Below, one piece after another: positions 46,675-54,671 of a stretch of 64,000 bases of DNA (positions within the stretch are counted from its first letter, which is position 1; each line of letters opens with the position of its first letter). The DNA comes from Streptomyces sp. NBC_00708 (GTDB taxonomy: Bacteria > Actinomycetota > Actinomycetes > Streptomycetales > Streptomycetaceae), in assembly GCA_036226585.1 (NCBI GenBank), contig CP108997.1, positions 3,224,001 to 3,288,000 on the forward strand, written 5' to 3'. Made by a program: the position numbers and the translations under genes. The notes beneath the pieces are model-generated. The model ran no database searches, was not told the DNA's origin, and saw only the letters and a program-made list of their open reading frames with translations.

Positions 46675-47079
46675 ATGGCAGTCGACGTACACCGGCCCGG
46701 CCCGGAATACCTCGCGTTCTGGCGCGAGAACCACGTGTGCACGCTCACCACGCTCCGCCCCGACGGCACCCCGCACGTGGTGCCCGTCTGCGTGACGTAC
46801 GACCCCGAGGCCGGCCTGGCCCGGGTGATCACCAACAAGCGCAGCCGCAAGGTGGCCCACATCCTCGCCGCGGGCCCGGACGGCGCCCGCGTCGCGGCGT
46901 GCCAGGTGCACCGCCGCCGCTGGGCGACCCTGGAGGGCGTGGCCAGGATCAGCACGGACCCGGAGCGGGTCGCGGAGGCCGTACGCCGCCACACGGAGCG
47001 CTACGACCGGGTGCCCTCGCCCAATCCGGACCGGGTCGTCATCGAGATCACCCTGGACCGGGCGCTCGGCCGCGGCTGA
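46675..47079 (+). CDS. PPOX-class (FDOR) flavin/F420-dependent oxidoreductase family protein
   Basis: A 134-residue split-barrel protein of the pyridoxamine-phosphate-oxidase superfamily. The early strands CTLTTLRPDGTPHVVPV are typical of flavin- or F420-binding members. LARVITNKRSRKVAHI and HRRRWATLEGVARI are the cofactor phosphate-binding pattern of F420-type enzymes. It cannot be called PdxH. The ribosome site is weak (GGGG, 2 bases). It is divergent from clpB, whose HAIR boxes lie in the shared promoter region. Confidence 0.85.
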   Translation: MAVDVHRPGPEYLAFWRENHVCTLTTLRPDGTPHVVPVCVTYDPEAGLARVITNKRSRKVAHILAAGPDGARVAACQVHRRRWATLEGVARISTDPERVAEAVRRHTERYDRVPSPNPDRVVIEITLDRALGRG

Positions 47080-47111
47080 ACCCGTCCGCGCGTCCGTCCG
47101 TCCGGACACAG

Positions 47112-47154
47112 CACAACGGCGCCACCGTGTTCAGGTCACGGTGGCGCCGTTGTG
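47112..47154. terminator. Bidirectional terminator
   Basis: Eighteen-base perfect arms (CACAACGGCGCCACCGTG and complement) with a 7-base loop lie between the convergent PPOX and Rieske-like genes. It closes off the peptide/Rieske pair. Confidence 0.9.
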
Positions 47155-47195
47155 TGGGGGAAGTGACTGAGCGACGTGGAACGACGGGGGATCGC

Positions 47196-47516
47196 TCAGG
47201 CACTGCGGGGGGTGGCGGAAATGGCTTCTGGTTCGAACAGCTGGTGGTCACGCTGCGCGAGATTCACAAAGATCATGTCGTACCGGATGGCACAGCGAAC
47301 CGGCTGCGGCGCGCCTCGCGGCTTGCGCAGGCAACGGTAGGCGCGAACCTCTCCGTCGTCCTCGCGGGCGACGACGACCGGGTCGCCGAACAGAGTGACC
47401 ATCAACGAGTCACCACGGTGAGGAAGCGCCGTGACGAGATCGATGAAATGCCACCCTGAACGGTAGGCCGTCGCCATCTCACGCCTGAAGGTGCGGTCGT
47501 CCGGCGGGGTGGTCAT
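47196..47516 (-). CDS. Small Rieske-like protein without cluster ligands
   Basis: A 106-residue soluble protein. Its order of motifs resembles the N-terminus of Rieske-type ring-hydroxylating oxygenases: YRSGWHFIDLVTALPHRGD, then VTLFGDPVVVAREDDGEVRAY. Where Rieske proteins have C-x-H and C-x2-H ligands, it has RCLRKPRGAPQPVRCAIRYD, with two Cys and no ligand His. It probably cannot hold a [2Fe-2S] cluster and may use the fold for binding only. The ATG begins one base beyond the stop of the repeat-peptide gene, so the two are one operon. Function unknown. Confidence 0.7.
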   Translation of the reverse strand: MTTPPDDRTFRREMATAYRSGWHFIDLVTALPHRGDSLMVTLFGDPVVVAREDDGEVRAYRCLRKPRGAPQPVRCAIRYDMIFVNLAQRDHQLFEPEAISATPRSA

Positions 47517-47517
47517 G

Positions 47518-47799
47518 TCAGGCGCCCGCCCGGCTCGGCTGGATCCAGGCGATGTCGCCGGGGGTCGCGGCCTGAACACGCCACGCGATGTCGGACGGCG
47601 TGGCCTTTCCGCCGAACCAGGCGATGTCGCCGGTCGCGTCCGCCCGGGTCGACCAGGCAATGTCTCCTGCCGCCGATCCGCCCCCGATCTTCGAGGCGAT
47701 GCCGCTGCCGCTCAGGGCCGCGAGACCCAGAGCCGCGACGAACGAGGCGGCAAGCGCCGAGCGAAGCATTCGCTTATACATAGTCGGCTTCGTCCTCAC
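47518..47799 (-). CDS. Secreted peptide with four GDIAW repeats
   Basis: A 93-residue product with a signal peptide (basic MYKRMLRSALAAS then FVAALGLAALSG, cleavage likely after GSGIA). The mature part of about 55 residues is four near-equal 12-13-residue units, each ending in Asp-Ile-Ala-Trp: SAAGDIAW, DATGDIAW, ATPSDIAW, ATPGDIAW. I know of no named family for it. Multi-core layout suggests a peptide processed into four signals or products, but no protease or RiPP enzyme is encoded beside it. GTG 47799 or ATG 47781 may be the start. It is co-oriented with the Rieske-like gene and divergent from a LuxR regulator across 110 bases. Confidence 0.75.
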   Translation of the reverse strand: MRTKPTMYKRMLRSALAASFVAALGLAALSGSGIASKIGGGSAAGDIAWSTRADATGDIAWFGGKATPSDIAWRVQAATPGDIAWIQPSRAGA

Positions 47800-47874
47800 T
47801 TGTGGATTCTTCTCCCCCGCACCAAAGACGATGTCTCACCTGGGCACACGAACACCACTGAGTCGATGCATCAT

Positions 47875-47894
47875 GTTCCTGCATGTTCAGGAAC
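47875..47894. promoter_or_regulatory. Inverted repeat in the peptide/LuxR divergent promoter
   Basis: GTTCCTG-N6-CAGGAAC is a perfect dyad 16-35 bases before the first LuxR start. The left part, CATGTTCCTGCATG, is shared with the promoter of the second regulator. Likely an operator for one of these LuxR proteins (inference). Confidence 0.6.
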
Positions 47895-47909
47895 CTGGGG
47901 GGTGGACAA

Positions 47910-48893
47910 ATGGTCACAAGTGATACAAAGCCGACACATCCTCATGGCATCACTGAGCTGTGTGACGAAGGAAGGCGTCTCTACGCAAGTGCGTTGCGTT
48001 CAGGCCGCATCGCGCGGGCCGAGGTCGAACCCGCCCCCTGCCTCATGGACTTCGCGCTGCTGCACCCCGACCCCGACGACGCCGCCTGGCTCAGGCCCGT
48101 ACTGCCGTCGGCCGCGCTGGCGAAGCATCTGAACCCCATCGAGCGCGAGATCCAGGAGCGCCGCCGGCACTCGGTCCGACTGGCGGAATCTTTCGTACCG
48201 TTCATGGACATCAGCGCGCAGGACGCACCGACGACCCACGCCATCACCGTGCTGGAGGGCTTCAACCGGATCAACGCGGCGCTCGATCTGGCCACTGCAG
48301 AGTGCCTGACCGAGGTCCTCACCGTCCAGCCCGGCGGCGGCCGGAGCGAGGACCGGCTCAGCGAGGCGCTGGAGCGCGGACTGTCCGTCGTGGACCGCGG
48401 TGTCAGCATTCGTACGCTCTACCAGCACACGGTCCGCCACAGTCCCGGAACCCTGGCCTACGCCGAGCAGATCGCCAACGAGCACGTCGAGATCCGCACC
48501 CTCGAGGAGCTCATCGAACGGCTCATCATCTTCGACCGCACGGTCGCGTTCATCCCGGCGACGGACGACCGGCAGAACGCCCTGGAACTGCGCCATCCGG
48601 GTCTCGTCGCGTATCTCGTCAAGGTGTTCGAGCAGCTGTGGGCGCGGGCGGCCCCCCTGCGCGAAGAGATCAAGTACGACTCCGTACCCCGCGGCCTCAG
48701 CGGTGTCCAGCGTTCCATAGCCCAACTGCTCGTCGAGGGCCACGTCGACGACTCGATAGCACGGCGCCTCGGGATGAACGTCCGCACCTGCCGGGCCCAT
48801 GTCGCCAAGCTCGCCGCCGCGCTCGGCAGCAACAGCCGCGCCCAGCTCGGTTACCTGATCGCCCGGTCAGGAATCCTCGATCAGGACTCCTGA
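47910..48893 (+). CDS. LuxR-type HTH regulator, paralogue 1
   Basis: This is a 327-residue transcription factor. The first ~230 residues form an alpha/beta domain with ITELCDEGRRLYASAL, VEPAPCLMDFALLHPD and EELIERLIIFDRTVAFIP, resembling the TrmB/PLD-like sensor of some Streptomyces regulators. There is no receiver or PAS motif. The C-terminal LuxR helix-turn-helix (about 262-320) has LSGVQRSIAQLLVEG and NVRTCRAHVAKLAA. ATG 47910 is favoured over 47883 because GGTGG lies 4 bases upstream and the paralogue begins at the same place. It is divergent from the GDIAW peptide gene. Confidence 0.88.
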   Translation: MVTSDTKPTHPHGITELCDEGRRLYASALRSGRIARAEVEPAPCLMDFALLHPDPDDAAWLRPVLPSAALAKHLNPIEREIQERRRHSVRLAESFVPFMDISAQDAPTTHAITVLEGFNRINAALDLATAECLTEVLTVQPGGGRSEDRLSEALERGLSVVDRGVSIRTLYQHTVRHSPGTLAYAEQIANEHVEIRTLEELIERLIIFDRTVAFIPATDDRQNALELRHPGLVAYLVKVFEQLWARAAPLREEIKYDSVPRGLSGVQRSIAQLLVEGHVDDSIARRLGMNVRTCRAHVAKLAAALGSNSRAQLGYLIARSGILDQDS

Positions 48894-49041
48894 CCGGATC
48901 GGCCCCGAAACCCCACCCCCCGGGCCGGCGGGCGCGCCACGCAACGGGGGAGAGCATGGCCACGCCCTTGATCAGCCGGGGGAGTTCCCGGCTCCCCCGA
49001 CACCCCCACACTGACCCGCCGGACTACGCTTCCACCACCGT

Positions 49042-49058
49042 CATCTTGCTGCATTGCC
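49042..49058 (+). promoter_or_regulatory. Motif shared with the first LuxR promoter
   Basis: CATCTTGCTGCATTGCC, 35 bases before the second LuxR start, aligns with CATGTTCCTGCATGTTC at 47872-47888, 38 bases before the first. The downstream GGGGGGT patches also align. Probably a shared operator or promoter element kept since the duplication. Confidence 0.5.
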
Positions 49059-49076
49059 GAAAGTGGGGGGTCACAC

Positions 49077-50120
49077 ATGCGCAAGGACGAGGACATATCG
49101 CACCACCCGCACGGCGAACTCGAACTGTGCGACGCCGGCATCAGAACGTACACAGAGGCCCTCACGGCCGGCCGCATGCCACGCTCCGCGCTCGAACCCG
49201 TCCCCTGCCTCACCGAATTGGCGCTCGTTCACCCCGACCCCCAGGACGATGACTGGATCCGTCCGGTGCCGCCCTCCGCCGCCCTGACCCATCTGCTGCA
49301 GCCCGTCACCAGAGAGATCCACGAGCGCATCCGGCTCTCCGCCGCCCTGGCCGACTCCCTCGCGCCCCTGGCGTCCGTCGCCAGCACCGACCCCAATCTG
49401 GCCATCACCGTCCTCGAAGGCATCCCGCTGATCGAGGCGGCCGTCCAGAACGCCACGGACGACGCGCGGGAGGAGGTCCTGACCCTTCAGCCCAGCGGCA
49501 ACCGGCCCGCGGAACAGCTCAAGAAGGGGCTGGAACTCGCCCTGTCCATGGCGGAGCGCGGCGTGACGCTGCGCCACATCTACCAGCACCCCGCCCGCTA
49601 CAGCCCGGCCATCAAGGCGTACGTGGACGAGGTGCCGCCGGGCCACATCCAGGTCCGCACCATCGAGCAGACGGTCGAGCGCCTCTTCGTCTTCGACCGC
49701 ACCGTCGCGTTCATCCCCGCCAACGCCCGCCGCGACGTGGCCCTGGAGATCCGCCACCCGGCGCTCGTGCGCTACCTGATCCAGGTGTACGAGGTGCTGT
49801 GGGCCCAGGCCAAACCCCTCACCACGCCCCTCCAGGCGCCCGCGCACGACATGCCGGTCACCGCCGTCCAACTGAGCGTCGCCCGCCTCCTCGTGGAGGG
49901 CAACACCGACCAGATCGTGGCCCGCAAGCTGGCCATCAGCGTCCGCACCTGCCGCGCCCACATCGCCAAGCTCATGCGGACCCTCGGCGCCACCAGCCGC
50001 ACCCACCTCGGCGCCCTGCTCGTCCAGTCCGGCACCGTCGAAGGACCCGCGGGCCCCGCCGGCCCCGTACCGCCGTACACGGCGAAGCGGCCCGTCGCGC
50101 CGGAGACAACTCCGGAATGA
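49077..50120 (+). CDS. LuxR-type HTH regulator, paralogue 2
   Basis: A 347-residue tandem paralogue of the preceding gene. Corresponding blocks are HPHGELELCDAGIRTYTEAL, LEPVPCLTELALVHPDPQ, EQTVERLFVFDRTVAFIPA and the C-terminal LuxR helix-turn-helix with VTAVQLSVARLLVEGNTDQ and ISVRTCRAHIAKLMRTLG. A Pro/Ala/Gly tail of about 30 residues is unique to this copy. ATG follows GGGGGGT by 5 bases. It is convergent with hspR. The N-terminal domain probably binds a ligand, unknown. Confidence 0.88.
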   Translation: MRKDEDISHHPHGELELCDAGIRTYTEALTAGRMPRSALEPVPCLTELALVHPDPQDDDWIRPVPPSAALTHLLQPVTREIHERIRLSAALADSLAPLASVASTDPNLAITVLEGIPLIEAAVQNATDDAREEVLTLQPSGNRPAEQLKKGLELALSMAERGVTLRHIYQHPARYSPAIKAYVDEVPPGHIQVRTIEQTVERLFVFDRTVAFIPANARRDVALEIRHPALVRYLIQVYEVLWAQAKPLTTPLQAPAHDMPVTAVQLSVARLLVEGNTDQIVARKLAISVRTCRAHIAKLMRTLGATSRTHLGALLVQSGTVEGPAGPAGPVPPYTAKRPVAPETTPE

Positions 50121-50143
50121 CGGGCCGCACGAGCGGGTAGCGC

Positions 50144-50590
50144 TCAGTCCTTCGGCCGCTTCGGGCGCCAGACCACCAGGGCGCTCGTCTGCTGCACGTC
50201 CTGGTACGGCACCAGGTCGCGCCGGTACGACGCGTGGACCTGGGCCTCGCGCTGCTGCATCGCCGCCGCCGCTCCGTCCACGGCCGCCGAGAGTTCGGCG
50301 ACGCGCTGCTGGAGCGCCGCGACCTGGTTCTCCAGCTCGATGATGCGCTTGATACCGGCGAGGTTGATGCCCTCGTCCTGCGACAGCTGCTGCACCGTGC
50401 GCAGCAGTTCGATGTCGCGGGCCGAGTAGCGCCTGCCGCGTCCGGCCGTGCGGTCGGGGGAGACCAGGCCGAGGCGGTCGTACTGGCGCAGTGTCTGCGG
50501 GTGCAGGCCCGAGAGCTGGGCCGCGATCGAGATCACGTACACCGGGGACTCGTCGGTCAGTTCGTACGGATTACGCCGTCGGCCGTCCAC
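50144..50590 (-). CDS. hspR: Heat-shock repressor HspR (MerR family)
   Basis: This is a 148-residue autoregulatory repressor of dnaK and clpB. The MerR-type winged helix (about 16-85) has YVISIAAQLSGLHPQTLRQYDRLGLVSP and RGRRYSARDIELLR in two parts. A coiled coil (about 88-115) follows. The C-terminal tail ALVVWRPKRPKD is where DnaK is thought to act in the family. A GTG start lies one base past the dnaJ stop. It is last in dnaK-grpE-dnaJ-hspR, and its targets are the HAIR boxes at 46529-46586 and 54444-54516. Confidence 0.97.
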   Translation of the reverse strand: MDGRRRNPYELTDESPVYVISIAAQLSGLHPQTLRQYDRLGLVSPDRTAGRGRRYSARDIELLRTVQQLSQDEGINLAGIKRIIELENQVAALQQRVAELSAAVDGAAAAMQQREAQVHASYRRDLVPYQDVQQTSALVVWRPKRPKD

Positions 50591-50591
50591 C

Positions 50592-51779
50592 TCAAGCTCC
50601 CTTCGCCGCCTGGAACAGCTCCGCCCGCGGATCGTGGTCCGCGGTCGCCTTGCGGTAGGCCTCCAGCGCGTCCCTGGCCTCGGTGCCGAGGTCGGTGGGC
50701 ACGGTCACCTCGACGGTGACCAGGAGGTCGCCCCGGGTGCCGTCCTTGCGGACAGCGCCCTTGCCGCGGGCCCGCATCGTACGCCCATTCGGCGTACCGG
50801 CCGGAAGCTTCAGCGTCACGGACGGCCCGCCGAGCGTCGGCACCTTCACCTCGCCGCCGAGCGCCGCCTCCGTGAAGGTGACGGGCACCGTGACGGTGAG
50901 GTTGTCGCCCTTGCGGCCGAAGACCGGGTGGGCGTCGACGTGGACGACGACATAGAGGTCGCCGGCCGGTCCGCCGCGCTCGCCCGGGGCGCCCTTGCCG
51001 CGCAGCCGGATGCGCTGCCCGTCGGAGACGCCCGCCGGAATGCGGACCTGCATGGTCTTCGAGGAGCGGGCCCGGCCACTGCCCTTGCAGACCTCGCAGG
51101 GGTCCTGGGCGATGAGGCCGCGGCCCTTGCAGTCCACGCACGGGTCGGTGAGCGAGAAGCCGCCGCCGCTGCCGCGCGAGACCTGTCCGGTGCCGACACA
51201 GGTCGGGCAGACCCTGGGGGTGCCGTTCTTGTCGCCGGTGCCGGAGCACGCCTTGCAGGGGGCCTGGCTGGACATCCGGAGCGGGACCGTGGCCCCGTCG
51301 ACCGCCTCGGTGAAGCTGAGCGTCACCTCGGACTCGATGTCCTGACCGCGCCGCGGCTGTACCCGCGTACCGGCGCCGCCGCCGCGGTTGAAGAGGCCGC
51401 CGAACACGTCGCCGAGGCCGCCACCGCCGCCGAAACCGCCGGCGCCGCCCTGGCCCCCGCCCTGGGCGCCTCCGAAGAGGTCTCCCAGGTCGAAGTTGAA
51501 GTTGCCCTGGGCGCCGCCGGGCCCGGCGCGGAAGCCGCCGTTGCCGAAGAGGGCGCGCGCCTCGTCGTACTCCTTGCGCTTCTTGGCGTCCCCGAGGACG
51601 TCATTCGCCTCGGAGATCTCCTTGAAACGCTCCTCCGCCTTGTCGTCGCCCTTGTTGGCGTCCGGGTGGAACTCGCGGGCGAGCTTCCGGTACGCCTTCT
51701 TGATCTCGGCGTCGGTGGCGTCCTTGGGGACGCCGAGAACCTTGTAGTAGTCCTTCTCGACGAAGTCCTTCGTACTCAT
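50592..51779 (-). CDS. dnaJ: Chaperone DnaJ
   Basis: The J-domain co-chaperone that stimulates DnaK ATPase, 395 residues. The J domain (about 9-75) includes the HPD tripeptide in [11 protein letters not shown] Gly/Phe-rich region (about 80-140) follows. Four zinc-binding CxxCxGxG repeats (about 165-240; [32 protein letters not shown]) are intact. C-terminal substrate-binding domains complete it. ATG follows GGAGGG by about 6 bases. Third gene of the dnaK operon. Confidence 0.97.
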   Translation of the reverse strand: MSTKDFVEKDYYKVLGVPKDATDAEIKKAYRKLAREFHPDANKGDDKAEERFKEISEANDVLGDAKKRKEYDEARALFGNGGFRAGPGGAQGNFNFDLGDLFGGAQGGGQGGAGGFGGGGGLGDVFGGLFNRGGGAGTRVQPRRGQDIESEVTLSFTEAVDGATVPLRMSSQAPCKACSGTGDKNGTPRVCPTCVGTGQVSRGSGGGFSLTDPCVDCKGRGLIAQDPCEVCKGSGRARSSKTMQVRIPAGVSDGQRIRLRGKGAPGERGGPAGDLYVVVHVDAHPVFGRKGDNLTVTVPVTFTEAALGGEVKVPTLGGPSVTLKLPAGTPNGRTMRARGKGAVRKDGTRGDLLVTVEVTVPTDLGTEARDALEAYRKATADHDPRAELFQAAKGA

Positions 51780-51815
51780 CGACGTCCCTCCTTCCGGACG
51801 ACCGGCCGGGAGCCC

Positions 51816-51864
51816 CCCGTCCGGCCGGCGCCGGGCCCGCAGGCCCTGGCACCGGCCGGACGGG
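51816..51864 (-). other. Intercistronic hairpin between grpE and dnaJ
   Basis: CCCGTCCGGCCGG (51816-51828) and CCGGCCGGACGGG (51852-51864) are perfect 13-base arms with a 23-base loop in the 132-base grpE-dnaJ gap. It may attenuate or stabilise the upstream dnaK-grpE messenger and so set chaperone ratios. Confidence 0.65.
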
Positions 51865-51911
51865 AGGTCCTGGTGGCCGGGCGGTGTGCTGCCAGGTGAT
51901 CGGACAGGATG

Positions 51912-52565
51912 TCAGACCTCCTCGCCGCCACCGCTCTCCTCGTCGTCTGTCTTCTCTTCCTTCGCGGCCGCGGGAGCCGCCCCCGGCTGGGGCTCGGCGA
52001 CCGCGACCCGCGCGGGACGGATGGTGCGCTCGCCGATCCGGTAGCCGGGCTGCAGGATCGCCACGCAGGTCGTCTCCGTGACGTCCGGCGCGTAGCTGTG
52101 CATCAGGGCCTCGTGGACCGTCGGGTCGAAGGGCTCGCCCTCCTTGCCGAACTGCTGGAGGCCCAGCTTCGCGACGACCGTCTCCAGCGATTCGGCCACC
52201 GACTTGAACCCGCCCACGAGCTCACCGTGCTCCCGGGCGCGGCCGACGTCGTCGAGCACGGGCAGGAGCTCGGACAGGAGGTTCGCGACGGCGATCTCCT
52301 TGACCGTGACCCGGTCCCGCTCCACGCGGCGGCGGTAGTTCTGGTACTCGGCCTGGAGCCGCTGGAGGTCGCCGGTGCGCTCGCCGAGCGCCGTGCGGGC
52401 CTGGTCCAGCTGCGCGGTCAGGGCCGTGACCCGGTTCGCGTCGTCCCCGGCCGGGGCCGCCGCCTCCTCCTCGGAGGGGGTGGCGGCCTTCGGCTCGGCG
52501 TCGTCAGGGGTGGCGCCGGAGGGGACGTCGGGCTTCTCCTCGAAGCCCGGAGTCTCCTCGGTCAC
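51912..52565 (-). CDS. grpE: Nucleotide exchange factor GrpE
   Basis: It releases ADP from DnaK. The 217-residue protein has an acidic disordered N-terminus (to about 45), a long coiled coil (about 48-110; [17 protein letters not shown]), and the C-terminal beta domain (about 140-190) with [11 protein letters not shown] and [18 protein letters not shown]. Its GTG overlaps the dnaK TGA by 4 bases, so it is coupled to dnaK. Confidence 0.97.
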   Translation of the reverse strand: MTEETPGFEEKPDVPSGATPDDAEPKAATPSEEEAAAPAGDDANRVTALTAQLDQARTALGERTGDLQRLQAEYQNYRRRVERDRVTVKEIAVANLLSELLPVLDDVGRAREHGELVGGFKSVAESLETVVAKLGLQQFGKEGEPFDPTVHEALMHSYAPDVTETTCVAILQPGYRIGERTIRPARVAVAEPQPGAAPAAAKEEKTDDEESGGGEEV

Positions 52566-54421
52566 GCCGCACCGCCCTTGGAGTCCTTCTCGTCGTCGAC
52601 GATCTCGGCGTCGACGACATCGTCCTGGGCGTCGCCCTGCGCCTGCTCGGCACCGGGCTGCGCGTCGGCCTGCGGGCCGCCCTCGGCCTGGGCGTTGGCG
52701 TACATCGCCTGGCCCAGCTTCTGGGAGACGGCCGCGACCTTCTCGGTGGCCGTGCGGATCTCGGCGGTGTCCTCGCCCTTGAGCTTCTCCTTCAGCTCGG
52801 TGAGCGCGGTCTCCACCTCCGTCTTCACGTCGCCGGGGACCTTGTCCTCGTTGTCCTTGAGGAACTTCTCCGTCTGGTAGACGAGCTGCTCGCCCTGGTT
52901 GCGCGACTCGGCGGCCTCGCGGCGGGCGTGGTCCTCCTCCGCGTACTTCTCGGCCTCCTCACGCATCCGGTTGACCTCGTCCTTCGGCAGCGAGGAGCCG
53001 CCGGTGACGGTCATCTTCTGCTCCTTGCCGGTGCCGAGGTCCTTCGCGGCGACGTGCATGATGCCGTTGGCGTCGATGTCGAACGCGACCTCGATCTGCG
53101 GGACACCGCGCGGGGCCGGCGGCAGACCGGTCAGCTCGAACATCCCGAGCTTCTTGTTGTACGCCGCGATCTCGCGCTCGCCCTGGTAGACCTGGATCTG
53201 CACGGACGGCTGGTTGTCCTCGGCCGTCGTGAAGATCTCGGAACGCTTGGTCGGGATCGTGGTGTTGCGCTCGATGAGCTTGGTCATGATCCCTCCCTTG
53301 GTCTCGATGCCGAGGGACAGCGGGGTGACGTCGAGGAGCAGGACGTCCTTGACCTCGCCCTTGAGGACACCGGCCTGGAGCGAGGCGCCGATGGCGACGA
53401 CCTCGTCCGGGTTCACACCCTTGTTGGCCTCCTGGCCGCCGGTCAGCTCCTTGACGAGCTCGGCGACGGCCGGCATGCGGGTGGAGCCACCGACGAGAAC
53501 GACGTGGTCGATCTCGGAGAGCTGGATGCCCGCGTCCTTGATGACGTTGTGGAACGGGGTCTTGCAGCGGTCCAGGAGGTCCGCGGTGAGCTGCTGGAAC
53601 TGCGAGCGCGTGAGCTTCTCGTCCAGGTGCAGCGGGCCCTCGGCGGACGCCGTGATGTACGGCAGGTTGATCGTGGTCTCCGTCGAGGAGGACAGCTCGA
53701 TCTTCGCCTTCTCCGCGGCCTCGCGGAGACGCTGGAGAGCCATCTTGTCCTTGGACAGGTCCACGCCGTGGCCGTTGGCGAACTGCTTCACCAGGTAGTC
53801 GACGACGCGCTGGTCCCAGTCGTCACCACCGAGGTGGTTGTCACCGTTGGTGGCCTTCACCTCGACGACGCCGTCGCCGATCTCCAGGAGGGACACGTCG
53901 AAGGTGCCGCCACCGAGGTCGAAGACGAGGATCGTCTGGTCGTCCTTGTCGAGCCCGTACGCCAGCGCGGCGGCGGTCGGCTCGTTGACGATGCGCAGGA
54001 CGTTCAGGCCCGCGATCTCACCGGCCTCCTTGGTTGCCTGGCGCTCGGAGTCGTTGAAGTACGCCGGGACGGTGATCACCGCGTCGGTGACCTTCTCGCC
54101 CAGGTACGACTCGGCGTCCCGCTTCAGCTTCTGCAGGATGAAGGCGCTCATCTGCTGCGGGTTGAAGCTCTTGCCGTCCAGGTCGATCTTCCAGTCAGTG
54201 CCCATGTGGCGCTTGACGGAGCGGATGGTCCTGTCGACGTTGGTCACCGCCTGGCGCTTGGCGACCTCGCCGACCAGCACCTCGCCGTTCTTCGCGAAGG
54301 CGACGACGGACGGCGTGGTCCTGGCGCCCTCTGCGTTGGTGATGACGGTGGGCTCGCCGCCTTCGAGAACGCTGACGACGGAGTTAGTCGTGCCCAGGTC
54401 GATGCCGACCGCACGTGCCAT
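52562..54421 (-). CDS. dnaK: Chaperone DnaK (Hsp70)
   Basis: The main Hsp70, 619 residues. The ATPase domain begins [20 protein letters not shown], with [29 protein letters not shown] and [12 protein letters not shown]. The peptide-binding domain follows from [13 protein letters not shown], and the helical lid runs from about 505. The C-terminus is Ala/Gln/Glu-rich. ATG 54421 is confirmed by GGAGG upstream and by family length. Transcription starts behind two HspR boxes, and DnaK itself acts as co-repressor with HspR in this genus. Confidence 0.98.
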   Translation of the reverse strand: MARAVGIDLGTTNSVVSVLEGGEPTVITNAEGARTTPSVVAFAKNGEVLVGEVAKRQAVTNVDRTIRSVKRHMGTDWKIDLDGKSFNPQQMSAFILQKLKRDAESYLGEKVTDAVITVPAYFNDSERQATKEAGEIAGLNVLRIVNEPTAAALAYGLDKDDQTILVFDLGGGTFDVSLLEIGDGVVEVKATNGDNHLGGDDWDQRVVDYLVKQFANGHGVDLSKDKMALQRLREAAEKAKIELSSSTETTINLPYITASAEGPLHLDEKLTRSQFQQLTADLLDRCKTPFHNVIKDAGIQLSEIDHVVLVGGSTRMPAVAELVKELTGGQEANKGVNPDEVVAIGASLQAGVLKGEVKDVLLLDVTPLSLGIETKGGIMTKLIERNTTIPTKRSEIFTTAEDNQPSVQIQVYQGEREIAAYNKKLGMFELTGLPPAPRGVPQIEVAFDIDANGIMHVAAKDLGTGKEQKMTVTGGSSLPKDEVNRMREEAEKYAEEDHARREAAESRNQGEQLVYQTEKFLKDNEDKVPGDVKTEVETALTELKEKLKGEDTAEIRTATEKVAAVSQKLGQAMYANAQAEGGPQADAQPGAEQAQGDAQDDVVDAEIVDDEKDSKGGAA

Positions 54422-54443
54422 TTTCGATTCCTCCAACTGACTA

Positions 54444-54464
54444 CTTGAGTGGATCTGACTCAAG
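54444..54464 (-). promoter_or_regulatory. HAIR operator (HspR box) of the dnaK operon
   Basis: CTTGAGT-N7-ACTCAAG, an exact match to the HAIR consensus, 22 bases before the dnaK ATG. Confidence 0.95.
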
Positions 54465-54495
54465 GATGCACGACACCCGTCACGGAGTCAACAGA

Positions 54496-54516
54496 CCTGA
54501 GTCGAGGGGGCTCAAC
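54496..54516 (-). promoter_or_regulatory. Second, degenerate HAIR box of the dnaK operon
   Basis: CCTGAGT-N7-GCTCAAC keeps 11 of 14 consensus positions and lies 31 bases upstream of the perfect box. Weaker HspR binding is expected. Confidence 0.6.
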
Positions 54517-54671
54517 TTACGTGCATCCGCCCCGCGCCACCGGCGACACCAGGCGCCTCATGGGCCGCACAGCCCTCCCCCATCATGGCCGCATGGGATC
54601 GTTCTGTCACAAAATGCCGTGAGCAGCGCAAAACCGGCATCCGATCCGCCGATTCCAGGCAGGTGCGAACG

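Noticed and set aside
44129..46795. Long rightward frame opposite clpB
   Set aside because: Shadow of clpB codon bias; no ribosome site and no recognisable domain.
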